Assembly (NCBI RefSeq): GCF_020536995.1
Contig: NC_068356.1
Location: forward strand, 23,479,809 to 23,543,808
Direction: 5' to 3'
Source of the DNA: Dreissena polymorpha
Lineage: Eukaryota; Mollusca; Bivalvia; Myida; Dreissenidae
DNA length: 64,000 bases
Shown: positions 1 through 10,224 of the stretch, piece after piece
How positions within the stretch are numbered: the first letter of the stretch is position 1
How the letters are laid out: each line of letters starts with the position of its first letter
Program-made: the position numbers and the translations under genes
Notes under the pieces: model-generated
What the model was told of the DNA's origin: nothing
The model's database searches: none
What the model saw: the letters and a program-made list of their open reading frames with translations, nothing else

Positions 1-900
1 GAGTGTGGACTCAAAATTTATGTTAATAAAGAGAGAAATTTATTTAAATAAAGACAGACAGAACAAATGCAATAATACAATAAAACATGTATGGAGGGAA
101 CCTATTTGGACTAAATGTTCAAAAATAAGCATAATATCAAATTTCTAAAAATTATAACATATTCAGCAGTTAATATTTACATTGTATTACAACTAAGGAT
201 AGTTGTCGTTTTCGTGAATCAAGTAAATCTGATAAGATTTTGTTGGGGGGGGGGGGGGGGGGGGGTAGGCCATGTGTCCAGCAATACCGACACACAAAAT
301 AAACAAAATACGATCGATTCCAGACGTATCTAGTCTATTTTCAATTTTTAGTGTTCATAATTAAACATTTATAGTAATTCTTTAAGGTAAGAGTGTATGC
401 TTAATAAACAAAATTAATAGATTAAATGACTGAATAAAGTTATTGTACATTTACAAACATAAACATTGTTTGTTTTCCATTGAATGCATGTTAAGTAAGC
501 TGCAAGAATTACTGTCAACATATGTTGGTCTTATACTTGAGGATAGCTTCCTATTTGCAAATCATTTTGCTATCCTTTAGGAGCTTCCGGGGGCCTTCGG
601 CCCTGCGGCTCCCAGCTAAAATATTTCCTTATTTTCCTTATTTTTTACTTTCACCCATGTATACAGCTTGTTACATGTTACATGTTTATTTACTTTTGAT
701 TTTTTGTCTTTTGTGAATTTTAATAGATTTTAACATTCAAAGATCTGTAAAGACATGGTAAAAATGTATTAATGTTTTTGCAACTTTAGAAAGACATTAA
801 TGTCAAATGTTTGCCTCCCATGTATTGAAACATATATTTACAGTAAAACATCTGTGAAAGCATTGTAAAAGTAAAGTGATAAATAGAATGAGAACCGATA
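1..900. other. AT-rich non-coding stretch
   Basis: No convincing gene is visible on either strand. The only marked feature is a run of about 21 G residues near 245-265, which makes the small open frame across it meaningless. Confidence 0.5.
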
Positions 901-904
901 AAAA

Positions 905-1185
905 ACATTTTATTTTATGCTCTCATTTTTTCGACGAAATGGCGTAATAAATCCAACGAAACTATCCAGTTGAATTCTTGTACAATATAAATAAGCGGTG
1001 ACAAAAGCATAAAATAAAAAGAAAATGTGTTGGATTCGATGGAATATCGGCTTTAATTCACTTGTTATCATAAAAAATACATATTTTCACTCGTGGCAGC
1101 GCCACTTGTGAAAATATTATTTTATATGATCACTCGTGAAATAAAATTGATATCCCATAGAATCCAACAAAAATATCCTCTATAT
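905..1185. repeat. Dispersed repeat, copy 1 (second copy at 11720-12000)
   Basis: A segment of about 280 bases running from a TTTTCGACGAAATGGCG-like block, through AAAATGTGTTGGATTCGATGG, to a closing ATCCAACAAAAATATCC block. The same order of blocks recurs at 11720-12000. The inner part is palindromic: the phrase on ATTTTCACTCGTG and its near complement CACTTGTGAAAATATT flank the centre. It looks like a non-autonomous DNA element; no protein is encoded. Confidence 0.65.
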
Positions 1186-1282
1186 ATTTTGTACAAGTTG
1201 ATGTTCCCTTTTTTGTTATGCAGGTAAGGAGCTGCTAAAAGATTAATAAGCTGTGTTGTGGGGAAATGTGGCTAAATGCATG

Positions 1283-1432
1283 TGCTTAAATTGTTGTCCC
1301 AGATTAGCCTGTGCAGTCTTTAAGGCTAATCAGGGATAACACTGACTCTTTCAAAGTATCTCTTTATGAAAATCAAGTCTAGTCGGAAAGTGTCCTCCCT
1401 GATTAGCTTATGTGAAATTTGTGTGAGTTTTG
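1283..1432. repeat. Fold-back dispersed repeat (GATTAGCCTGTGC family)
   Basis: It begins with GTTGTCCCAGATTAGCCTGT and ends with GTGTCCTCCCTGATTAGC, around a TCTTTATGAAAATC centre. Divergent copies lie at 5785-5935, 9395-9600, 11425-11610 and 30265-30400. In the better copies the two ends are inverted repeats of each other, so the unit is a fold-back or MITE-like element. I believe it is very common in dreissenid mussels, from memory only. Confidence 0.75.
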
Positions 1433-1721
1433 AATATTTATGAGCCACATATTGGCTTATGAAATTAAATCTCTGCAAGTTTAGAATTTTTTTTATGAAT
1501 TTACAGGTTTATATAGCACTTGCCAACACTTTTAATGTTTAAATATATAATGGTCTGATTTGATTCATGTGTATGCTATTTTGGACATGGAACCTGCAAG
1601 GATATGCCAGATTAAAAATTCATAAGAATGAAGATTTGCTGTTTAAAAATGCATAGTTTTTTTATAAATTGAAATACAAACCTTTGTTTCAAGTTCATAT
1701 CACCCATTGTGTTGTTTTCAG

Positions 1722-2015
1722 AAGAGCACCATCATCGATATTGATTTGGCGCGGCAACAGCACCAGTCCAGCCCGCATGAGCCTCAGTCAAGGACGAACC
1801 TTCCCCTCCACCTGACCCTAGAAGCCTCGGTCCACGACGACCCTTCCACTCGACCTGACCCTAGCGCCTCCACCTTGACTTACAGCCTCAAAAGGTCAGC
1901 TTTGTTGAACGATTCCATTCTTTTGCAGGAAATTCTGAGCACGTTGAGTTCTCGTGCACTGTTCTCAACAACTGCAATGTCCTTGTTGAGTGAACCACAC
2001 TCGAGCCTGAGTTAG
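1722..2015 (+). CDS. Possible host exon, unidentified
   Basis: An open segment follows a good acceptor (pyrimidine run then TTTTCAG, ending at 1721). It reads about 97 residues from KSTIIDIDLARQ to a TAG stop at 2013-2015. The product is rich in Ser, Pro, Leu and His, with a leucine-rich end (LLNDSILLQEILSTLSSR). No domain is recognised. Base composition is richer in GC than its surroundings, which supports past coding use. It may belong with the segments at 4316-7836 but the reading frames cannot be joined with confidence. It could equally be a chance open frame. Confidence 0.3.
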   Translation, partial: KSTIIDIDLARQQHQSSPHEPQSRTNLPLHLTLEASVHDDPSTRPDPSASTLTYSLKRSALLNDSILLQEILSTLSSRALFSTTAMSLLSEPHSSLS

Positions 2016-2668
2016 TTCAGCTTGAGTGCCGGGATAGGAACACGTGTTTCAGACACGAGGAGTTATAGCAAAAGTTATGTTAAAGCTAACAATCAGTTCT
2101 CGCTGTTGGACACCAGAAAGAATATCAAAACAATAAAAAGTTGGATAGCCTGTACAAAGGCAGTAACAACTTCATTTTGAACACTCATGGTACATCCCTG
2201 GGCATGCCTCAGGCGTGAATTCTGACATCTGAAACGAGGTGCTAAAGGTTAACCCATCAGGGTTTGTTACTTTGCACTCCAAGCCCAATTGACCAAACAT
2301 TGAATTGGCAATAGACAAGGCGTAAAAAAATGACAGCAGTTTGGATGTGTCAACCAGTATGCCCTTTGACTCTCAACTCGGCCATAAGCAATATCAATTA
2401 GGCATGCATGTCATCTCAGCTTCTTGAGTAGCTGGTATGACCTTAAAGAGTTATTTATACTGTCAAAGTTGGGGCAACAATTCAGCCCAATTCCTAATCT
2501 TAAAAAGTCTATTCCAAATTTTTCCATAATTACTGTCTAAAGTTCACAATTGACGGTTGGCTAAAACAATTATTTGATTTTAATAGGTTGTAACATCTAT
2601 AAGTAGAACGTTAATATTAAATTTACAATAGTAATACACTTTATATTGATAGCACTTATTCTTAATTT

Positions 2669-3972
2669 TTAGCTCGGCGTTTTCGGAAAAAACTATAGGT
2701 ATTGTCATAGCCAGCTCGTCGTCTGCTCTAAAATCTAAGTGCGTCCACCTACAACTTTGAAACCTCATATGTAGATGCACCTTGATGAGGTCTACATGCC
2801 ACACCCATTTTTGGGTCACTAGGTCAAAGGTTAAGGTCACTGTGACCTCTATAAAATAATAAATAACTAGAAATGGCGCGGCAGAGGCCGACGCGTATCC
2901 CCACGCCGAATGTTTGACCTAGGTGTGCCCCAGGGTTGGTAATGGGGCCATGCATAGCTGAGATTGACCGTATTGTCATAAGAGAGGTTCAGTATCAATT
3001 TGAAGTGAATCGGTGTAGAAATGAAGAAATTATAGTAAAAGGCAATTTTGGGTGGGTGTGGTCTATGTGGGCGGGGCGCCCCAGGGTTGGTAATGGGGCC
3101 ATGCATAGTTGAGATTGACTGTATTGTCATAAGAGAAGTTCAATATCAATTTGAAGTGAATCGGTGTAGAAATAAAGAAATTATAGTAAAGGCAATTTTG
3201 GGTGGGTGTGGTCTATGTGGGCGGGGCCCCAGGGTTGGTTATGGGGCCATGCATAGTTGAGATTGACCCTAATGTCATAAGAGAAGTTCAGTATCAATTT
3301 GAAGTGAATCCGTGTAGAAATGAAAAAATTATAGTAAATGGAATTTTTTGGTGGGTGTGGCCTATGTGGGCGGGCGCCCCAGGGTTGGGATTGGGGCCAT
3401 GCATAGTTGAGATTGACCCTAATGTCATAACAAAAGTTCAGTATCAATTTGAAGTGAATCCGTGTAGAAATGAAAAAATTATAGTAAATGGAAATTTTTG
3501 GTGGGTGTGGCCTATGTGGGCGGGGCGCCCCAGGGTTGGGAATGGGGCCATGCATGGTTGAGATTGACCGTATTGTCATAAGAGAGGTCCAGTATCAATT
3601 TGAAGTGAATCGGTGTAGAAATAAAGAAGTAAATGTAAAATAACCTAAAAAAATGAGTGATAATTTCTGACGCCGCCCCACCCCAACCGCTATAACTTTT
3701 GACCCAGGGGTCAGATAAAAATTCCAAATAGTGCAGGGTCGCACATATGCTCATAGCTACCATGTGTGTAAGTTTCAAGGTTCTAGTGCTTTTAGTGTAG
3801 GAGGAGATAGTGGCCAGGACGGACGGACAGACGGACGGACGGACGGCGGAGATAACCACAATATCCCCACCTTTTTTTCAAAAAGCGTGGGGATAATAAT
3901 TTCTGACAAGCTTCATTTATTCAAAACTGCACCCTAGCCGAGCGTTTGCACTCGTTATGCGTAGCTCTTGTT
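2669..3972. mobile_element. Non-autonomous 'agctcgg' repeat split by a younger element
   Basis: The left part (2669-2866) opens with TTTTAGCTCGGCGTTTTCGG and runs to GTCACTGTGACCTCT. The right part (3898-3972) begins TTTCTGACAAGCTTC and ends AGCTCTTGTT. In the related copy at 19022-20405 these two parts are directly joined (GTCACTGTGATCTCT, then TTTTCTGACAAGCTT), so the 2867-3897 segment is an insertion. No coding capacity. Confidence 0.6.
2870..3897. mobile_element. Short-TIR element with internal ~150-bp tandem array
   Basis: The ends carry the inverted words TATCCCCACGC (about 2888) and GCGTGGGGATA (about 3884). Inside are five units of about 150 bases, each with CCCCAGGGTTGG...GGGGCCATGCATAG...TTGAAGTGAATC, beginning near 2929, 3081, 3227, 3377 and 3528. 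Near the right end is a GGAC-rich microsatellite (about 3815-3845). AATAA-like bases flank both sides. The open frames here on both strands only reflect the repeat and are not genes. Confidence 0.7.
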
Positions 3973-4315
3973 AAGTAATTTATTAGCAAAAAGTTGTATT
4001 GTGTAACATTTAAAGTGGTATAGTCTCACATTTTGAAGTTATGTCTGTTTAAAAAAAAGATAATTATGGCAACTCGCTACAACATTTCAAGTGGGTTCAC
4101 GTTATTCATTTAATCAATGCTATTATGAGTGCTACTTTGTACAAAAATCATTTCGCTATCCTAAATATCAATTATAGAAACAATGTTTTGCATTAAACAA
4201 ACAGGTGTGTTAAGTAAGGTGTTACAGCATATATACATGTATTCAAGACGTATTCGTTTGTTACTAAAAACACTCTATTTTTCTATTTTTAGTTTACTTG
4301 CCATTTCCTTTTCAG
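3973..4315. other. AT-rich spacer before a possible exon
   Basis: Nothing recognisable. A pyrimidine-rich tract near 4300-4315 ends in TTTTCAG and could be a splice acceptor for the repeat exon that follows. Confidence 0.4.
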
Positions 4316-5518
4316 ATTACATTATTATCCAAGAAGAAGAAAATTGTTGAAGTAAATGTTGAAAACAGTCCAAACCCCCTTCTCACACAAATACTACAAG
4401 TCGCTCGAGACATTCAGCACGCCACCTATGAACATCTCGCACAAAAACAAGTCGTTCAAGAAATTCAGCACGCCACCTATGAACATCTCCCACAAATACT
4501 ACAAGTCGCTCAAGATTCAGCACGCCACCTATGAACATCTCCTACAAATACTACAAGTCGCTCAAGAAATTCAGCATGCCACCTATGAACATCTCCCACA
4601 AATAATACAAGTCGTTCAAGAAATTCAGCACGCCACCTATGAACATCTCCAACAAATACTACAAGTCGCTCAAGAAATTCAGCACGCCACCTATGAACAT
4701 CTCCCACAAATACTACAAGTCGTTCAAGAATTTCGGCACGCCACCTATGAACATCTCCCACAAATACTACAAGTTGCTCAAGAAATTCAGCACGCCACGT
4801 ATGAACATCTCGCACAAATACTACAAGTTGTTTAAAAATTTGGCAGGCCACGTATGAACATCTCCCAGAAATACTACAAGTCGCTCAAGATTCAGCACGC
4901 CACCTATGAACATCTCGCACAAATACTACAAGTCGCTCAAGAAATTCAGCATGCCACCTATGAACATCTCCCATTAAATACTACAAGTCGCTCAAGAAAT
5001 TCAGCACGCCACCTATAAACATCTCCCACAAATACTACAAGTCGCTCAAGAAATTCAGCACGCCACCTATGAACATCTTCCAATACTACAAGTCGGTCAA
5101 GAAATTCTGCACGCCATCTATGAACATCTCGCACAAATACTACAAGTCGCTCAAGAAATTCAGCACGCCACCTATGAAAATCTCCCACAAATACCACAAG
5201 TCGTTCAAGAAATTCAGCACGCCACGTATGAACATCTCCCACAAATACTACAAGTCGTTCAAGAAATTCAGCACGCCACCTATGAACATCTCCCACAAAT
5301 AATACAAGTTGTTCAAGACATTCAGCACGCCACGTATGATCATCCCCTTGAAATACTACAAGTCTTCAACAAATTCAGCACGTCACCTATGAACATCTCA
5401 CAAATACTATAAGTCGCTCAAGAAAATCAGCACTCCAGGTATTAACATCTTGCACAAATACTACAAGTCGCTCAAGCAATTCAGCGTGTCACCTATGAAC
5501 ATCTTGCATGGTGGCTTG
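4316..5518 (+). CDS. Possible repeat-coding exon with 18-residue repeats
   Basis: The segment lies between an acceptor (CCTTTTCAG, ending 4315) and a consensus-like donor (CTTG|GTGAGT at 5519). After about 25 non-repeat residues (LLSKKKKIVEVNVENSPNP) it becomes a 54-bp tandem array. Read in the frame that enters from the acceptor, the unit is ILQVAQEIQHATYEHLPQ, which looks helical. Because 54 is a multiple of three, other frames and the opposite strand are open too, so openness alone proves little. Some units have lost bases, so the frame does not survive the whole array. This may be a decayed coding exon or a minisatellite next to splice-like sites. Confidence 0.3.
4385..5512. repeat. 54-bp minisatellite, about 21 units
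   Basis: Units share AAATACTACAAGTCGCTCAA followed by GAAATTCAGCACGCCACC and TATGAACATCTCCCAC. Divergence is low, a few changes per unit, and some units carry small deletions. The array stops abruptly at the GGTGAGTCTG donor-like site. Confidence 0.9.
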
Positions 5519-5584
5519 GTGAGTCTGACTTCTGTCTTGACAAGTCACTCAAGATAAAATAATCGGATCTAACAGAAAGAGCAG

Positions 5585-5747
5585 GTGCTGAGTGACTCGT
5601 CTGTTAACTTGACTGACCTCGATACGTTGCTCTCGAATAATGAGAACCTGACGCACGAGGAACAGTGCTGTCCAACATTCCCAGTTTTTGGTTGGCGACT
5701 TCACTGTCGGGACTCACACAATCTCTGCCTATAAGCAACAAAAACAG
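5585..5747 (+). CDS. Possible short host exon, unidentified
   Basis: It lies between an AG at 5583-5584 and a donor-like CAG|GTAGTA at 5748. One frame starts VLSDSSVNLTDLDTLLSNNENLTHEEQ, an acidic, leucine-containing stretch like an activation-domain segment, but it meets a stop at CCTATAA before the donor. Another frame is open through the 3' half (SAYKQQKQ before the donor). No single frame explains the whole segment, so it is decayed, mis-bounded or non-coding. Confidence 0.2.
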
Positions 5748-5784
5748 GTAGTATAAAATAATTAGCTGCGCTCTGGAAAAACAG

Positions 5785-5935
5785 TGCTAAAGTGTTGTCC
5801 CAGATAAGCGTGTTAAGTCTGCCCAGGCTTATTAGTGACCACGTGTTCTGAATATGCCTTTAAAACAAAAAATTCCATTAAAGTGGAAAGTGTCGTGGCT
5901 GTTTGTGCAGACAGCACAGTCTAATCTGGAACGAC
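5785..5935. repeat. Fold-back dispersed repeat, second copy
   Basis: Carries GTGTTGTCCCAGATAAGCGTG at the left and GCACAGTCTAATCTGGAACGAC at the right, matching the unit at 1283-1432. Confidence 0.65.
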
Positions 5936-6309
5936 TCTTTTTATTAACTGGTCAAACTGAGTAAATAAATACTTATAAGTGTTGATTTGATATCAGTGTT
6001 AATCTTAAAAGGTCAGGGCATATTTTCATACATTTTTGTGCCAAAATTCAGCCTCCAGACCAAAAGTTGTTTCTTTGTTTTCACTTGTATATTACAAATA
6101 ATCCCTTTTCATAAATTAAACATGATACTTATTAAATGTTGTTTACGATAAGTTAAACAATTATTGAAATGCTGTAAACATTATATGAAATAATTATCTG
6201 CATTTATTTTAAATAAGAATATCTATAAACTACAATTTACCACCTGTCCAGGTTTTCAGTATTTACAGATATGCAACTGGAGTGATGATATGCCCTGAAG
6301 ATATTTATT

Positions 6310-6580
6310 AATTATACCCCCTGTTAATTGGGGTATAATGGAATCCCCTTGGACGGACGTCTATCTGTCTGTCTTTCCTTCTGTCTGTGGGCGTTCACTT
6401 AACGATTCAACGTTCAGCTTTCAAATTTTCAGGTATTGTTCCTTCTCATATGAGGTTGTGAATGTACATTGTATCATTCTGCACTAAACATTACAAAACT
6501 GAGACATTCTATAACATCATGCTACATATTATGACTTGTGGCATTGGGGTATAATCTGCATCACAATTATTACAAATTCT
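6310..6580. repeat. Dispersed repeat starting TTATACCCCC
   Basis: Opens with the imperfect palindrome TATACCCCCTGTTAATTGGGGTATA, then a CTGTCTGT-rich stretch. A second GGGGTATAAT word lies near 6545. This is the same general architecture as the bivalve repeats at 16087, 18571 and 53636. Confidence 0.55.
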
Positions 6581-6838
6581 TGTTTGACTAGACAGCGATG
6601 ACACTTTTTTAGCTGAGTATTTTTATACGAATTAGATGTTGTTTTCCATTTCCCATTCTCTTAATGATTCTAGTATGTCAGTTGTCAGTTAATGGCATAA
6701 GTATATGCACTTAGTTAATCCAGGAAAACGATAACTTAATGACCACACTTCTACGACTAAAATGCATTTTTATTTGTGAAGAAGTATATAAAAAATTGAT
6801 TAAAATCCTGGATTTTCTTGTTTTTGCGATTCTTGCAG

Positions 6839-6978
6839 GACCCCATGCAGTCACACATCTGTACACAGCGGACAACAACGGGCTCTCTGGTCAGCTGGGC
6901 CGTTACAGGACCCCATGCAGTCACACATCTGTACACAGCGGACAACAACAGGCTCTCTGGTCAGCTGGGCCTGGACGC
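6839..6978 (+). repeat. 70-bp tandem duplication across a splice acceptor
   Basis: Two copies, 70 bases apart, of a segment running from GACCCCATGCAGTCACACAT to CTGGTCAGCTGGGC, with a single A/G difference near their ends. Each copy is preceded by a CAG. Since 70 is not a multiple of three, the two acceptors give different frames. Confidence 0.9.
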
Positions 6979-7126
6979 CCGGGGACAAATCCTTGGTATA
7001 GGCGGTGAGCTCTTGGGCCAGGAATTTGGGGCAAAGCTGAATGAGTCCTACCCCAAGGGTACATCCAGTCTAACAATGGGGCTCCAAACTTCCCTTCTCA
7101 GGGGCAGATATAACCTCATCTACAAG
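6839..7126 (+). CDS. Putative host exon with duplicated acceptor
   Basis: The clearest exon candidate in the left part. From the second acceptor (CGTTACAG, ending 6908) to the donor AAG|GTAGAT at 7127, the frame is open and reads GPHAVTHLYTADNNRLSGQL, then GLDARGQILGIGGELLGQEF and on to RGRYNLIYK, about 73 residues. Its end joins in phase 0 to the exon at 7764. A 70-bp direct duplication (6839-6908 and 6909-6978) has copied the exon start with its acceptor; use of the first acceptor (ending 6838) shifts the frame and loses the protein. The family is not recognised. GC content is higher than in the flanks, which fits an exon. Confidence 0.45.
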
Positions 7127-7763
7127 GTAGATTGTAATACAAAGAGTTTCACAGTCATTCAAATAATTTTTGGTAAAGTACGGATTTTGTCTTTTTTTCT
7201 GCTACTTGAGGCCTGAAACTATGGATGCATTTTGATACCATGGTGTATGTTGTCCATTCTTTTGCGATGTGTATGTGTACGTCTGTCAACTTTTTGTCAA
7301 GAGACATTGCCTCCTAAAGTACTGGAGAGAATTAAATGAAATCTCCCAGAAATGTTCCTCATTTTTTTCTTCTTTTTTGAAACTGCATAGCCAAGAGGTT
7401 TAATATTTAGTTTGCTAAAATTGTTACCAAATTATGTCTCAAGGGTCAATACTGGCTAAGCTCTGGGATTTCCCAGTATTACATATACATATATAGGGAC
7501 AGCCAAAATCTTTGTTTGAAACTTCAAAGCCCAGGTGTTTCATATTTGGTATGGAACATGATCTAAAGGTCCCCTACATAGTTTATTTTATTAATAAACT
7601 TGGTCCTAGTGGTCATTGACTGATCCTGGTAAAACCGTCATAAAAACGTGGTGTTAAACAGCAAAGTCCCGTGGGTTTATATTTGGTCCATGTAACTGAT
7701 GTCATTTCTGAATGCATTGAATACATTTCTGGGATTTGTTAAGATATTTCTATCTGTTCATAG
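7127..7763. other. Probable intron
   Basis: Sits between the donor at 7127 and the acceptor TTCATAG ending at 7763. It includes a degenerate stretch typical of bivalve dispersed repeats (CTGTCAACTTTTTGTC and GGTATGGAACATGATC phrases) and no open frame of note. Confidence 0.4.
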
Positions 7764-7836
7764 GGCCCTTATCATCACAAGTTTGGCCCAGCAAATGATG
7801 TTCCTCAACTGCAACACAGCCACTGCATCTTAACAG
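7764..7836 (+). CDS. Putative host exon before a donor array
   Basis: A 73-base exon candidate, from acceptor TTCATAG to donor CAG|GTAAGT. It continues in frame from the 7126 donor and reads GPYHHKFGPANDVPQLQHSHCILT, leaving one base for the next codon. Its 3' end is the start of a 38-bp array in which the donor itself is repeated. Protein family unknown. Confidence 0.4.
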
Positions 7837-8157
7837 GTAAGTCCCAGTAATACACAGGCACTACCTCTCAACAGGTCAGTCCCATTAATACACAGGCACT
7901 ACATCTGAACAGGTAAGTCCCAGTAATACGCAGGCACTACCTCTGAACAGGTAAGTCCCAGTAATACGCAGGCACTACCTCTGAACAGGTAAGTCCCAGT
8001 AGTACACAGGCACTCCCTCTCAACAGGTAAGTCCCAGTAATACGCAGGCACTACCTCTCAACAGGTAAGTCCCAGTAATACATAGGCACTACCTTTCAAC
8101 AGGTAAGTCCCAGTAATACACAGGCACTAAATCTCAACAGGTAAGTCCCAGTAATAG
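7833..8157 (+). repeat. 38-bp minisatellite repeating a consensus 5' splice site
   Basis: Eight full units plus a partial one. Each unit begins ACAGGTAAGTCCCAGTAATA and continues with CAGGCACTACCTCT. Every unit contains CAG|GTAAGT, except the second, which has CAG|GTCAGT. GT dinucleotides fall at 7837, 7875, 7913, 7951, 7989, 8027, 8065, 8103 and 8141. The first unit overlaps the end of the exon at 7764-7836, so the array appears to have grown from that exon's own donor. Confidence 0.9.
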
Positions 8158-8221
8158 TTTGTCTCATCACTTTTGGAATGGGGCTGGGACTTTTTGTATT
8201 CGAGAAAAACTGTCTTTTTAT

Positions 8222-8760
8222 TATTCCCCGCCATAGGAGGAGGGATATGGTTTTGACGTCCGTCCGTACGTCTTTCCATCTGTCCGGCACTGTTGTGTCT
8301 GGGGCCATATCTTGAAAAATGCTTTGGCGGATTTGATTCGTTGAAATTTGGTATGAGTATATATATGGATAAGAGGATGATGCACGTCAAATGGCATTGT
8401 ACACCATCTGTTAATAACGGAGTTAAGTTCCTGTGTACCTTGAAAAAAAATGCTTTTTAATATAAGCTTAGAGCTTTATCTCCATTAACACATGAGCCAG
8501 AGCCATGAAACTTGCCATAGTTGGTCTCAATCATCTGAGGGTGATTCACATTCAACACCCATAATCCTAGGGGCTAAGGTCATGGCCCTTTGTATCTTGA
8601 AAAAATGCTTTTCAATTTAAGCATAAATCTTTATCTCCATTAACACATGAGCCAGAGCCATGAAACTTGCCATAGTTGGTCTCAATCATCTGGGGGTGCT
8701 TCACATTCAACATTCATAATCCTAGGGGTCAAGGTGAAGGTTACACATCGTGGTTAAAGG
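8222..8760. repeat. Bivalve-type dispersed repeat with internal duplication
   Basis: Opens TTCCCCGCCATAGGAGGAGGG and then CGTCCGTACGTC. Inside, a segment with CTTTATCTCCATTAACACAT through CAATCATCTG occurs twice (about 8472 and 8630). No protein. Confidence 0.6.
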
Positions 8761-9394
8761 TCACAAATTTTATGAATTATTCATTATTTAGTCATTCTTT
8801 TACTATGCATTAATGGATTCTGTAATAACTGTCCATAGTTAATTGATTCATGAAAAATATGCTATCTGCATTTTATTGTCTGCAAACCCATCACAGGTAC
8901 AAATGAGTTAAAAAAATAATTAACAAAAGGCACAACCCTTCACTTATACCTTTTATTTTAGTTCTACACCCATTCATAAACAAAATTTATTTGGCAGGGG
9001 ATATCAATTCAACAAATTTACTTGGCTTAAGTAAAATTGAGAAATTGGTGTTGTGGTAGTTTTTGGTAACAAATACTTTAATATTGAGGATACAAGTGTG
9101 TTAAATATTCCATTTTCTATGGATCAACTTGTAGAGCTGAATAGGAAAATAAAATGGAAATGGCATATATTTTTTCCTTGCTTTGGAAACCTTCACTTGT
9201 TAATTTTATTCAGTCATTTTAGAAAAATGTATACTTTGTTACATTTGGAATGTGGCCGAACAACAGCCCCAAATAAATATAAATTAAAAACTGAGGTAAG
9301 TCCCCTTATCATTGGAAAAGGAATCACTGCTGATCACCTAGCACGAGTTCCCGTCTTAAAATGCCTCGTTCTTAGAAAACTTGTCTTAATGCAT
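8761..9394. other. Non-coding stretch with one doubtful open frame
   Basis: An open frame of 117 codons (9053-9406) ends in a consensus donor-like GTAAGT at 9296, preceded by LLHLECGRTTAPNKYKLKTE. It is AT-rich and has no recognisable domain; it could be a small exon or chance. Confidence 0.25.
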
Positions 9395-9600
9395 GTGCTG
9401 CTTTAAGCCTCACCCTAGATTAGCCTGTGCATTCCGCACAGGCTAGTACGGGACGACATTATCCACTGTTTTGCACTTTTTTGCTTTTTTTGTTTCAGGT
9501 AGTCTCTTCTTTATGAAAATCCTGTCTTGTTAAAAAATTTGTCCCTGATTAGCCTGCGCCGACTGCACATGCATTAAGCCAAATTTTCCCTAAATGCTGC
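9395..9600. repeat. Fold-back dispersed repeat, third copy
   Basis: Left end GATTAGCCTGTGCATTCCGC; right end GTCCCTGATTAGCCTGCGCC with ACTGCACATGC. Centre AGTCTCTTCTTTATGAAAATCC. Same family as 1283-1432. Confidence 0.75.
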
Positions 9601-10224
9601 TTTTATAAACTTAACTCTTTTGTTGCAATCAAGTTTAACAAATTGGTAAAACCCAAATGCTAACTGGGTTTTCTGCACTTCAATTAATTGACCAGACTAT
9701 CTTATTTCAATTTGAGGGTTAAACGTGAAACTAAGGCATCTTCAATACAATACAAGAGTTTCACACTTAACACTCAAATTATGGGTTATATTGACCAACA
9801 AAAGCTTTATTTAAAAAATGGCAATAATATGCAAATTATTTGTAGGTACCAATCAAAACTTACTCTTTAACTCTTTGCAAAATCATGTTCCATATCAAAT
9901 GTAATGATCATAATGAAACAGTCATTTCTATAAAAAGTGGTCAATGTTTTTTGTACATTGGGTTTTATACTTTTGGGGATCTGAATAGCAACTTTAATAG
10001 CCAATAATGTGATTGAAATTGTTATTATATGCAAGTGATAGTAGTAGTATAAGAAGCTTTGTATCGACTACATCAGGAATTGATTTCCCCAATTGCTATA
10101 GACCCCAGAAAACTTGTTAGTGATATGTGATACATATGAACACATTTTTAGATCTGTTTTAAGCTTACTCTATAAAGCATTTATTGTGATAACACTATGT
10201 TAAGTATTGTGCTGTACTGCGTGG

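Noticed and set aside
3048-3860. Several 70-130-codon open frames on both strands
   Set aside because: They follow the 150-bp tandem units and carry the same repeated text; explained by the repeat.
4385-8157. CRISPR-like regular repeats
   Set aside because: The 54-bp and 38-bp arrays are head-to-tail minisatellites without unique spacers, in a eukaryotic intron-bearing context.
9053-9406. 117-codon open frame
   Set aside because: AT-rich, no domain, not linked in phase to neighbours; kept only as a doubtful exon note.
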